This document shows, piece after piece, positions 16,141 to 22,803 of a DNA stretch of 22,922 nucleotides. How positions within the stretch are numbered: the first letter of the stretch is position 1; the number at the start of each line of letters is the position of its first letter. The position numbers were made by a program, and so were the translations under genes. The stretch is from positions 1 to 22,922 of the forward strand of contig JANRJB010000012.1 in assembly GCA_033764265.1 (NCBI GenBank), given 5' to 3'. The stretch comes from VGEM01 sp033764265 (GTDB lineage Bacteria > Pseudomonadota > Alphaproteobacteria > Rhodospirillales > Rhodospirillaceae). The notes under the pieces are model-generated. The model was given only the letters and a program-made list of their open reading frames with translations. It was not told the origin of the DNA and searched no databases.

Positions 16141-17124
16141 ATGACCCAGATTGCAACCTCTGCGAATTCCAAGCCTGGCGCGCCGATCGACCCGGCGGCG
16201 TTGCGCGTGCTGCTGTTCGAGGATAGCGCGCTCGACGCCGCGCTGATCAAGAAATTCTTGCAGACCGCCGGCGTGCGGCAGGCCAACATCCTGCATACCG
16301 ACACCATTCCCTCGGCGCTGCAGCTCTTGACGCGCGAGCCGGTCGACGTATGCATCGCCGATTACTACCTGCGCCCGCACACCGGTTTCGACCTGATGGA
16401 CGAAGCGCGCCGTTTCGACATCGACGTGCCATTCATCATGGTGACCGCCATGGACGACCGCGAAATCGATCGCGGCGCGCTCGACCGCGGCGCCTATGGC
16501 TTCCTGGTCAAGGCAGACTTGACGGTCGAGGGCTTGGAGCGTTCGATCCGCTATGCGCTGGTCCGCCACGCCCGTGAAAGCAAACTCGCGCGCGCGGCGG
16601 TCTACGACGCCATGACCGACTTGCCCAACCGAGCTGCGTTCATGGAAAAACTCACTCAGGCGGTCGACGATCACCGGCCCAAGGCGGGCATGCTGTCGCT
16701 GGTACTTCTGAACATGCACGCCATGCGCTACCTCAACGACGCCTACGGACAGGACATCGGCGACGACGTCATTCGCGTGCTGGCTGAACGGCTGAAGGGG
16801 CGCCGCCGCGCCACCGATGTGCTGGCGCGCGTCGGCGGCGACACCTTCGCCCTGATCATGTCCGACGTGGTGCTACAGCATCACGCCGTCACCCATGCCC
16901 GCAAACTGGTCGCCGAGATTTCGGCCCCGGCGCCGACCCGCGACGGCGAGCACGACATTTGCCTGGCCGGCGGGTTGGCCTCGGAGACCGTCAGGCCGGG
17001 GGGGGCGCCGACCGCGGATATCGTCACCGGCCTGTTGCACCGCGCGACAGCCGCGCTGGCCGAGGCCAAACAGGCCACGCGGATGAAAAAGCTGTCCGAA
17101 GTGGTGGCGGCGCGCTTGAACTGA
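16141..17124 (+). CDS. Response regulator with degenerate GGDEF domain and intact I-site
   Basis: The 327-residue protein has a receiver at about 20-145 with Glu27/Asp28, phospho-acceptor Asp74 (CIADYYL), Thr102 and Lys124. The usual Pro after Lys is Ala (FLVKADL). A GGDEF-fold domain follows at about 155-320. Its signature is GGDTF (232-236), and the first metal-ligand Asp is replaced by Asn191 (LLNMHAMRYLND), so cyclase activity is unlikely. The guanine-contact positions Asn199 and Asp208 remain, as does the RxxD motif RATD (223-226) exactly five residues before GGDTF. This pattern suggests a receiver-controlled c-di-GMP or GTP sensor. It has a good GGAGAG ribosome-binding site, is divergent from the PQQ dehydrogenase gene, and lies 50 bases before oxyR. 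The role as a receptor is inferred. Confidence 0.88.
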   Translation: MTQIATSANSKPGAPIDPAALRVLLFEDSALDAALIKKFLQTAGVRQANILHTDTIPSALQLLTREPVDVCIADYYLRPHTGFDLMDEARRFDIDVPFIMVTAMDDREIDRGALDRGAYGFLVKADLTVEGLERSIRYALVRHARESKLARAAVYDAMTDLPNRAAFMEKLTQAVDDHRPKAGMLSLVLLNMHAMRYLNDAYGQDIGDDVIRVLAERLKGRRRATDVLARVGGDTFALIMSDVVLQHHAVTHARKLVAEISAPAPTRDGEHDICLAGGLASETVRPGGAPTADIVTGLLHRATAALAEAKQATRMKKLSEVVAARLN

Positions 17125-17131
17125 CCACGCT

Positions 17132-17155
17132 CGATCGACCTGACAGGATCGATCG
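17132..17155 (+). terminator. Inverted repeat before oxyR (weak terminator or operator)
   Basis: CGATCGA (17132-17138) and TCGATCG (17149-17155) are perfect seven-base arms. CC/GG can extend the stem past a one-base bulge to leave a short TGACA loop. The repeat lies just after the stop of the REC/GGDEF gene and 20 bases before the oxyR ATG, and is followed by GGTTTCCC, which is a poor U-tract. It could be a weak terminator or a regulator site on the oxyR promoter. Position alone does not decide. Confidence 0.35.
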
Positions 17156-17174
17156 GTTTCCCTATCCTGCGCGC

Positions 17175-18086
17175 ATGACCCTGCGCGAACTGGAGTATCT
17201 GGTGGCGGTGGCCGACACCGGCCATTTCGGCCGCGCCGCCGCGGCCTGCAACGTCAGCCAGCCGACGCTGTCGATGCAGATCCGAAAACTGGAAGATCGC
17301 CTGGGCGTGGTGTTGGTCGAACGCACCAACCGGCGCGTGGCGATGACCGCCGCCGGCGAGCGGGTCGCGGCCCAGGCCCGCAGGGTGTTGGCCGAAGCCC
17401 GCGAGATCGCCACGCTTGCCAAGGCTTTGCGCGCGCCGTTGTCGGGCCCGTTGCACATTGGCCTGATCCCGACGTTGGCCCCGTACATGCTGCCATGGGC
17501 GATCCCGGCCCTGCGCAAAACCTATCCGGCGCTGATGGCCGTGGTGCACGAGGAAATGACCGGGCAGCTGCTCGGCCGGTTGGCGGCGCACACCCTCGAT
17601 ATCGCCTGCCTGGCGCTGCCGGTGCAGAACGCGAGGCTGACCACGGTGCCGCTGTTCGATGAGGCATTCCTGTTCGCCTGCCACCGTACCTCGCCGCTGG
17701 CCAAGGTCAGACGCGTCGATCCGGCTGAACTTGCCAGCGAGAATCTGCTGCTGCTGAGCGAGGGACACTGTTTCCGCGACCAGGCCCTGGCGGTGTGCGG
17801 ACTGACGGCCGCGCGCGGCCGTGCGGTTGCCGATTTTAGCGCCACCAGCCTGGAAACCCTCAAGCAGTTGGTCGCCGGCAATACCGGCAGCACGCTGTTG
17901 CCGGCCATGGCCGCCCAGGACGTGCCGGCCAGGGGCCCGATCGTGCTGAAACCCCTGGCCGACGGCGGCGCGCGGCGCATCGGCCTGGTTTGGCGGGCAA
18001 GCCACCCGCACGGCGGCGAGTTCGCCGGGCTCGCGGCGGCCTTGCGCCGGGCCGCGCCCGCCGTTGTGCGCGCGGTGAATAGATAA
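17175..18086 (+). CDS. oxyR: OxyR, LysR-type hydrogen-peroxide sensor and activator
   Basis: The 303-residue protein has a LysR-type N-terminal helix-turn-helix (residues 1-60, AAAACNVSQPTLSMQIRKLE) and an effector domain. The redox motif GHCFRDQALAVC places cysteines at residues 199 and 208, the same numbers and spacing as the peroxide-sensing pair of E. coli OxyR, and SATSLETLKQLVAGNTGSTL is typical of the family. Peroxide should form the 199-208 disulfide and switch the tetramer to its activating form. The ATG at 17175 gives the standard length. No catalase or peroxidase gene is in view. A near-consensus OxyR operator overlaps the stop codon, so the protein may control what lies immediately downstream. 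The assignment is very secure. Confidence 0.96.
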   Translation: MTLRELEYLVAVADTGHFGRAAAACNVSQPTLSMQIRKLEDRLGVVLVERTNRRVAMTAAGERVAAQARRVLAEAREIATLAKALRAPLSGPLHIGLIPTLAPYMLPWAIPALRKTYPALMAVVHEEMTGQLLGRLAAHTLDIACLALPVQNARLTTVPLFDEAFLFACHRTSPLAKVRRVDPAELASENLLLLSEGHCFRDQALAVCGLTAARGRAVADFSATSLETLKQLVAGNTGSTLLPAMAAQDVPARGPIVLKPLADGGARRIGLVWRASHPHGGEFAGLAAALRRAAPAVVRAVNR

Positions 18087-18115
18087 AACCTATTGTTCAT
18101 ATAGAAACATTATAC
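18079..18115 (+). promoter_or_regulatory. OxyR operator candidate overlapping the oxyR stop codon
   Basis: ATAG (18079-18082), seven bases, CTAT (18090-18093), seven bases, ATAG (18101-18104), seven bases, then ATAC (18112-18115) where CTAT is expected. Three of four quarter-sites match the established ATAG-N7-CTAT-N7-ATAG-N7-CTAT consensus in exact register. The T and A favoured inside the first spacer are also present (positions 2 and 6 of ATAAAAC). It is an AT-rich island in high-GC DNA and sits directly after an oxyR gene. Binding is inferred. Confidence 0.65.
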
Positions 18116-18144
18116 TTCATTGATTGATTGGCGCTGGGCATAAC
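18116..18144 (+). promoter_or_regulatory. Possible sigma-70-type promoter abutting the OxyR site
   Basis: TTCATT (18116-18121) and CATAAC (18139-18144) are separated by 17 bases. Both are weak matches to the -35 and -10 consensus. The -35 directly abuts the candidate OxyR operator, as in OxyR-activated promoters, where the activator compensates for poor boxes. The expected start of transcription would be near 18151. TATACT at 18111-18116 is a better -10 match but has no plausible -35 and overlaps the operator. Confidence 0.3.
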
Positions 18145-18150
18145 CGGTCG

Positions 18151-18238
18151 TTCCCCGTGGATCGGTGCCGCCGATAACGCCGGGCGTCGCTCCCTCCCCC
18201 TCCCCGACCCCCGGGTTGATCGGCGGCATCGTGTTTTT
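18151..18238 (+). ncRNA. Candidate OxyR-controlled small RNA or structured leader
   Basis: If transcription starts near 18151 and stops at the T-run 18234-18238, the product is about 88 nucleotides and almost entirely one long hairpin (18163-18231) with a 15-base loop made only of C and U. Such a loop could bind purine-rich ribosome-binding sites. Alphaproteobacterial stress small RNAs with CCUCCUCCC loops (the cuckoo RNA/CcsR type) are a known precedent, though the loop here is not identical. Alternatives are the 3' end of the oxyR mRNA, or a leader attenuator for the DUF454 gene, whose ATG is only 16 bases after the T-run. Transcription is not shown by sequence. Confidence 0.35.
18163..18238 (+). 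terminator. Long hairpin followed by T-run (intrinsic terminator or attenuator)
   Basis: The arms 18163-18189 and 18205-18231 form about 25 pairs: 13 continuous pairs including one G-U, then 3, 5 and 4 further pairs. These are interrupted by single-base bulges at 18218 and 18179 and one C-C mismatch (18185/18209). The loop 18190-18204 is pure C/T. TTTTT at 18234-18238 follows within three bases on the plus strand only. The simplest reading is a terminator for oxyR. Its position just before the next start codon also allows attenuation. Confidence 0.6.
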
Positions 18239-18254
18239 GAATGAGTCGTGCGTT

Positions 18255-18695
18255 ATGTCCGACCCCAGCGCCCAGGCAGCGGCATCGCCCGCGCGCGTGA
18301 TTTATCTCGCGGTGGGCTGGATGTTTGTCGGCGTCGGCGCGATGGGCGCGATCACGCCGGTGCTGCCGACCACCTGCTTTATGATTGCCGCACTGGCGTG
18401 CTTCGCGCGGTCCTCGCCACGGCTGGCGCAGCGGCTGTTGAATCACCCGCGCTTCGGCCCATCGTTGCGGGCGTGGAAAACCCATGGCGCCATACCGCTG
18501 CGCATCAAGGCGGTGGCGGTGGCCTCGATGGCGGCATCCTGGGGGGTGGTGTTCGCGATCAGTCCGTCGTGGCTGGTGCCGGCCGCCGTCGGCGTGGTGT
18601 TGGCCGGGGTCGCCGCTTACCTGGTGTCGCGGCCCGTGCCACCCGGTCGATCAGAGGCTGGCGAAGCCGTCACCGCGGTACGTTCAACAGCCTGA
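18255..18695 (+). CDS. YbaN/DUF454 family inner-membrane protein
   Basis: The 146-residue protein carries the DUF454 pattern: an N-terminal helix VGWMFVGVGAMGAITPVLPT, then the TCFMIAALACFARSSPRLAQ and LLNHPRFGPSLRAWKTHGAI segments, and two further helices (about 90-128). The family (E. coli YbaN) is widespread and functionally uncharacterised; some members neighbour heme or iron genes. I chose the ATG at 18255 because the family N-terminus follows shortly. An in-frame ATG at 18165 would run translation through the long hairpin and add a proline/serine-rich leader. The ribosome-binding site is weak. The T-run of the preceding hairpin ends 16 bases upstream, so expression probably depends on read-through. 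Confidence 0.8.
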   Translation: MSDPSAQAAASPARVIYLAVGWMFVGVGAMGAITPVLPTTCFMIAALACFARSSPRLAQRLLNHPRFGPSLRAWKTHGAIPLRIKAVAVASMAASWGVVFAISPSWLVPAAVGVVLAGVAAYLVSRPVPPGRSEAGEAVTAVRSTA

Positions 18696-18870
18696 GGCGC
18701 GGACGGCACGCCCTGGCGTAGAACCAGCTGCGCGGCGCTCGCCGCTCGGTTGGTGCTTGAGTGCGCGTCGGCCCGCCATCTCCACCAGGCGAAAGTTTCG
18801 ACCTAAAATCTAATTAATTTTCCCCTTGCGCGCAGCGGTTGTGATAGGCTTGTCGCGATTGGGGGATCAC
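18696..18870. promoter_or_regulatory. Intergenic region with AT-rich promoter-like island
   Basis: This 175-base gap between the DUF454 gene and the membrane GGDEF gene contains an unusually AT-rich stretch (18790-18822, including TAAAAT and TAATTAATTTT) inside high-GC DNA. It also has GATAGG about 22 bases before the chosen GTG start. A promoter for the downstream gene is likely here, but I cannot fix -35/-10 boxes. Confidence 0.4.
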
Positions 18871-20208
18871 GTGTTTCTAAATTTGCCGACGTTCAAAGGC
18901 GAGAAAGAACTCGCCTATCAGAAAGAACAATTCCGTCGCATCGCGTTCCTGCAGCGCTGGCTGGTGCTGGGGGGCGGGGCGATTTACGGGCTGGCCGGGT
19001 TGTGGGTCAGCTTCTACATCGGGGAAAGCGGCGCAGGATTCGCCACAACGGCGTTGGCCCTGCTGTTCGGAACGCTGGCGCTGTGGGGTCTGACCTACGC
19101 GCCGTACTTGCGCAACCGGCTCGAGATCGTGCCGATCCTGGTGGCGCTGGGCTTCGGCACCGCCATCGTGATGAGCCTGGTGATCGTGCCGGCGGCGGGC
19201 GAGCTGCGTTTCGCCGTGCTGTTCGGCTCGCTGGTGTTCTACACGGTGTTGATGGCGCCGACCATTCAGTCGTCGTTCGCCGCGCTGACCGCTGCCGCGC
19301 TGATCGCCACCTTGGGGCTGGTGGTGGTGTTCCCGATCCAGGATACGCCGATCGATTTCTTCGGGGCGCTGGCCTACACGGTGCCGATGTTCGCCATCGC
19401 CGCCGGGCTGGCTTTCGCCGTCGAGAAAGCCCGCCGTGAGGCCTTCACGTTCCGGCAGGAACTGACCCGGCGCGCCACCACCGACGAAATCTCCGGCGTG
19501 TCGAACCGCGCCCATATCAATCAGTCGGCCCAGAACGAGTTCGGCCGCGCGCGGCGCTACAAGGAACCGCTGTCGGTGATGATGATCGAGCTCGACGGCT
19601 ACGACTCGCTGATGGATGCCTGGGGCCCGATCGCGATGGAGACGCTGGTTCAGGTTTTCGCCGGCTATTGCGTGCTGGTGATGCGTCACTGCGACAGCTT
19701 CGGCCGCCTGAGCCCCAACCGGTTCATGGCGCTGCTGCCCGAAACCCCCGGCAAGGGTGCGCATATCCTGGCGTCGCGCATGTGCCGCGAGTTGTCGAAG
19801 CTCGACGTCGTGGTCGACAGCGAAGCGATCAATTTCACCGTGTCGATCGGTGCGGCGGAAATGTCCACCGCCGATCGTTGGGCCGGCGACCTGTTGCGCC
19901 GCGTCGAACGCGCGCTCGACGACGCCATCGAAAGCGGTCGCGCCCAGGCCATATTGGCCACGCCGCCGCGGGCGATGTTCGCCGACGTTCAAGCGGCATC
20001 CGCCGGCCCCGGCGCCGAGGGCGCCGCACCGCAGCGTCCACCCGCGCCGGTTACGCCGCTGCCGGCCGCGCAGCCGGTTCCACCGCCCGCGGCCATGGCG
20101 GGCCCCGGCGGCGGACCGATGGCCGGGCCAATGCAAGCCCCCGCGGGCACGCCCATGGGCACCCCCGGCAGGATCGCCGGTCAAGGACCGATGATCGTCC
20201 GCGGTTGA
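18871..20208 (+). CDS. Six-helix membrane protein with highly degenerate GGDEF domain and Pro/Ala/Gly tail
   Basis: The 445-residue protein has six hydrophobic helices (about 31-51, 55-75, 85-105, 111-128, 135-154, 165-183), a short linker, and a GGDEF-fold domain (about 195-365). The signature reads SPNRF (281-285). The GTP/metal motif is IELDGYDSLMD (239-249), with Glu240 for the first Asp and Met248 for the guanine-binding Asn, so cyclase activity is very unlikely. An RxxD motif (RHCD, 272-275) is nevertheless exactly five residues before the signature position, as in the two other GGDEF proteins here. Residues from about 375 onward are a low-complexity Pro/Ala/Gly/Met tail. GTG 18871 was chosen for its GGGGGA site four bases upstream; in-frame TTG 18826 and GTG 18841 are alternatives. 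I infer a membrane c-di-GMP receptor or scaffold. Confidence 0.82.
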   Translation: MFLNLPTFKGEKELAYQKEQFRRIAFLQRWLVLGGGAIYGLAGLWVSFYIGESGAGFATTALALLFGTLALWGLTYAPYLRNRLEIVPILVALGFGTAIVMSLVIVPAAGELRFAVLFGSLVFYTVLMAPTIQSSFAALTAAALIATLGLVVVFPIQDTPIDFFGALAYTVPMFAIAAGLAFAVEKARREAFTFRQELTRRATTDEISGVSNRAHINQSAQNEFGRARRYKEPLSVMMIELDGYDSLMDAWGPIAMETLVQVFAGYCVLVMRHCDSFGRLSPNRFMALLPETPGKGAHILASRMCRELSKLDVVVDSEAINFTVSIGAAEMSTADRWAGDLLRRVERALDDAIESGRAQAILATPPRAMFADVQAASAGPGAEGAAPQRPPAPVTPLPAAQPVPPPAAMAGPGGGPMAGPMQAPAGTPMGTPGRIAGQGPMIVRG

Positions 20209-20220
20209 TCGTCCGCGACA

Positions 20221-20254
20221 CAACGGCCCCCATCAAATGGCCCTTTAGCCGTTG
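20221..20254 (+). repeat. Nested inverted repeat after the membrane GGDEF gene
   Basis: CAACGGC (20221-20227) pairs with GCCGTTG (20248-20254), and inside it CCAT (20230-20233) pairs with ATGG (20237-20240). The structure begins 12 bases after the stop codon, so it may be a terminator or 3' stabiliser. No T-run follows. Confidence 0.4.
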
Positions 20255-20280
20255 AGCCTTTGACCCGGCTGTGCCTAAGT

Positions 20281-20329
20281 GACCGCACAAAGCCGTGCCC
20301 GGACTCAACGGACCGGCGACAAAGCCGTG
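20281..20329 (+). repeat. Short direct repeat in the leader of the membrane-protein gene
   Basis: ACAAAGCCGTG occurs at 20287-20297 and again at 20319-20329, each preceded by GACCG, giving a period of about 32 bases. The second copy ends 13 bases before the ATG at 20343. It could be a tandem regulator site or a small duplication. Confidence 0.3.
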
Positions 20330-20342
20330 GGGACCTGGAACC

Positions 20343-21017
20343 ATGCAGATCGACGCGTATCTCGTTCTCGTTTTCATTCACATTCTCTTGTTCGTGTACT
20401 GGCTGGGCGGCGACCTCGGCGTCTACATCTCCTCCAAGTACGTCGCCGACCGGCGCCTCAGCATGGACGAACGATTCCGGTTCATGGCCCTTTTGATGGC
20501 CTGCGACATGGGCCCGCGGACGGCGCTGATTCTCCTGATGCCGGTGGGTTTGGAGATGGCGCGCATCCTGGGCGTGATCGACGTCGGCGCCGCCATCGGT
20601 GGCGTGGTGTGGTTGGTGGGTCTGGCGTGGCTGGGCGCCAACTGGTGGATGTACTTCAACGAACGCCACGCGCTGACCGCAACGCTGCGCAACGCCGACC
20701 TGTACCTGCGTTACGCCTTGATCGCAATCATCGCAGGATTTGCCATCTACTCGATGATCAGCGGCGGGCCGATCACCGTCGGCTGGCTACAGGTGAAGCT
20801 GCTGATCTATGCCGTCGTGATTTCGCTCGGCGTCTATCTGCGCATGGAAATCAAGCACTGGGTCACCGGCTTCGGCATGGTGCGCCAGGGCGGCGAGGCC
20901 GCCGACAAGGGCAACACCATCATCGAGGAGTCGCTGGACAGGTCGCGCCGCGCCGCGCTCGTGCTGTGGGCCGGCGTGGCGCTGGCTGCGTTCCTCGGCA
21001 AGGTCAAACCGTTCTGA
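20343..21017 (+). CDS. Uncharacterised multi-helix inner-membrane protein
   Basis: The 224-residue protein has about five or six hydrophobic helices (about 5-29, 56-75, 81-103, 122-140, 147-167, 201-219). The first holds a conserved-looking FIHILLFVYWLGGDLGV with His13. Intramembrane histidine plus aromatic residues resembles the general style of CopD-like or heme-binding membrane proteins, but I cannot assign a family. The ATG at 20343 starts directly with helix 1; an earlier ATG (20295) adds an unconserved leader. Its stop is seven bases before the next ATG, and the next gene's ribosome-binding site overlaps the stop (TGAGG), so the two are probably translationally coupled. A role in supplying or exporting something for the TPP enzyme is possible but unproven. 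Confidence 0.75.
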   Translation: MQIDAYLVLVFIHILLFVYWLGGDLGVYISSKYVADRRLSMDERFRFMALLMACDMGPRTALILLMPVGLEMARILGVIDVGAAIGGVVWLVGLAWLGANWWMYFNERHALTATLRNADLYLRYALIAIIAGFAIYSMISGGPITVGWLQVKLLIYAVVISLGVYLRMEIKHWVTGFGMVRQGGEAADKGNTIIEESLDRSRRAALVLWAGVALAAFLGKVKPF

Positions 21018-21024
21018 GGCCATC

Positions 21025-22797
21025 ATGCCCGCGATCGTCCACGACAAGGGCCCGGTTGCGGGCGATAACATCACGCTGACCGGCGGCCAGCTGGTCGCGC
21101 GTGCTCTGCGCGGCCACGGCATCGACACCGTGTTCGGCCTGGCCGGCACGACGCACGCGCACATTCTGGAAGCGCTCGACGACGATGGCTTCAAGATCGT
21201 GCCCAGCCGCAGCGAGAACGGCACGGTCGGCGCGGCTGACGGCTATGCCCGCGTCACCGGCAAATGCGGTGTGGCGCTGGTGATCGCCGACCAGGGCATC
21301 CCCAACGCTATGGCCGCCATCGCCACGGCCTGGCACGCCTGTTCGCCGGTGCTGATCATCGTCGGATGGTATTCCGGGCCGCTCGGCGTGGAGACCGAGA
21401 CCGACACCGACCACGAACGCATTCCGCTGGTCGACGGAGTCTGCAAGTGGGCGCGCACCGTGCCGCACGTCAGCCGCGTCGGCGAGTTCGTCCATGCCGC
21501 CATCAAGCGCGCCATGAGCGGCCGCAAGGGGCCGGTCGTGCTGCAAGTGACCAGCGCCATGATGGCCGAGACCATCGAGGCGGTGAACGCCATCGATGTT
21601 CCGGCCACCGCGTTGACACCGCCGGCTCCGGATGGCGAACAGCTCGCGAAAGCCGCCGACGCGGTGTTGAAGGCCAAGCGCCCGCTGATCCTGACCGGTG
21701 GCGGCGCGCACTGGTCGGGCGCGGGCCCGGCGCTGCGCAAGCTGGCCGGCCGCGCCAACATCCCCGTGCTCGGCAATGCGCTCGGCCGCGGCTTGGTGCC
21801 CGAAGACAACCGGCTCGGCTATTGCCTGCACCTCGCCAGCCCCGTCCTGGCCGAAGCCGATGTCATTCTGGTGTTGGGCGCGCGGCTGAAGGGCCGGCTC
21901 GGCTTTGGCCTGGCTCCGCAGTTCGCCAAGAACGCAACCTTCATTCAGGTCGATGTCGAGCCCGAGGAACTGGGTCGCAACCGGCACATTCACATTCCGG
22001 TGGTCGCCGACGCGCGCCGGTTCGTCGAGGCGCTCGACGCGGCGTTGATTGCCAAGGGCCACAAGGGCCTGCCCGGCGAACCGTGGCCGGTGGCCATCTT
22101 GAAGGACCGGCTGGCGCACATCGCGGCCACCGGCCACGAGACCACCGCGCCGGTGCACCCCTACTGGATTGGCCGCGAGATCGCCAAGCGCATGCCAGCC
22201 GACGGCCTGTTGGTGATGGACGGCGCGCAGATCCTGTCGTCGGTCTACGCCACGGTGCGCGTTTCGGCCGGCCCGGTGATCGACCACTACGCGCTCGGCT
22301 CCATGGGTAGCTGCACGCCGCTGATGGTGGGCGCCTGCGCCGGCGCCAAGGAACTGGCCAAGGCGACGGGCACACCGCCGCGCCGGGTGGTCATGACCAC
22401 CGGCGATGGCGCGTTCGGCTACTTCTGCAACGAGATCGGCAGCGCGCGCGCCGCCGGCTTCAACCCGATCGTGGTGGTCGCCAACGATTCCGCCTGGGGC
22501 GTGGAGTGGGCCGGGCACATCGAGAAACTAGGCCGCGCGATCAATACCGAGATCAACCCGACGCGGTTCGACCTGATCGCCCAGGCCCACGATTGCCTGG
22601 GGATCCGCGTCGAAAAACCCGCCGACCTTGGCCCGGCGCTGGACAAGGCCTTCGCCGCCGACGTGCCAACGGTGATCGACGTGGTGATCGACCGCAACTT
22701 CGCTTTCGTCTACCGCAAGGACCCGATGCTGCAGATGCTGGGCCGGTTCCGCGGCCTGAACGAGAGCCGGAAATTCACCTACGGCGCAGAGGCCTGA
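21025..22797 (+). CDS. Thiamine-pyrophosphate-dependent enzyme, acetolactate-synthase-like large subunit family
   Basis: The 590-residue protein has the three-domain layout of the TPP decarboxylase/carboligase family (acetolactate synthase, oxalyl-CoA decarboxylase, 2-hydroxyacyl-CoA lyase). The PYR domain holds the activating Glu64 in SRSENGTVGAADGYAR. A central domain follows (LILTGGGAHWSGAG, 221-234; LGARLKGRLGFG, 284-295). The C-terminal PP domain has the TPP/Mg motif GDG at 460-462 with Asn487 (VVVANDSAWG), at the expected spacing. The loop after the first strand reads GLAGTTHAH instead of the acetolactate-synthase GxPG form, and no regulatory small subunit gene follows. Branched-chain amino acid synthesis is therefore unlikely; a catabolic 2-keto-acid or 2-hydroxyacyl substrate is more plausible. 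The substrate is not determinable here. Confidence 0.88.
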   Translation: MPAIVHDKGPVAGDNITLTGGQLVARALRGHGIDTVFGLAGTTHAHILEALDDDGFKIVPSRSENGTVGAADGYARVTGKCGVALVIADQGIPNAMAAIATAWHACSPVLIIVGWYSGPLGVETETDTDHERIPLVDGVCKWARTVPHVSRVGEFVHAAIKRAMSGRKGPVVLQVTSAMMAETIEAVNAIDVPATALTPPAPDGEQLAKAADAVLKAKRPLILTGGGAHWSGAGPALRKLAGRANIPVLGNALGRGLVPEDNRLGYCLHLASPVLAEADVILVLGARLKGRLGFGLAPQFAKNATFIQVDVEPEELGRNRHIHIPVVADARRFVEALDAALIAKGHKGLPGEPWPVAILKDRLAHIAATGHETTAPVHPYWIGREIAKRMPADGLLVMDGAQILSSVYATVRVSAGPVIDHYALGSMGSCTPLMVGACAGAKELAKATGTPPRRVVMTTGDGAFGYFCNEIGSARAAGFNPIVVVANDSAWGVEWAGHIEKLGRAINTEINPTRFDLIAQAHDCLGIRVEKPADLGPALDKAFAADVPTVIDVVIDRNFAFVYRKDPMLQMLGRFRGLNESRKFTYGAEA

Positions 22798-22803
22798 GCG
22801 GCG

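Noticed and set aside
18165..18254. N-terminal extension of the DUF454 protein starting at ATG 18165
   Set aside because: It would encode a Pro/Ser-rich leader entirely within the long hairpin; the family N-terminus begins after 18255.
21004..22518. 504-codon minus-strand open frame opposite the TPP enzyme
   Set aside because: No recognisable domain; the plus strand carries intact TPP motifs through the same region.
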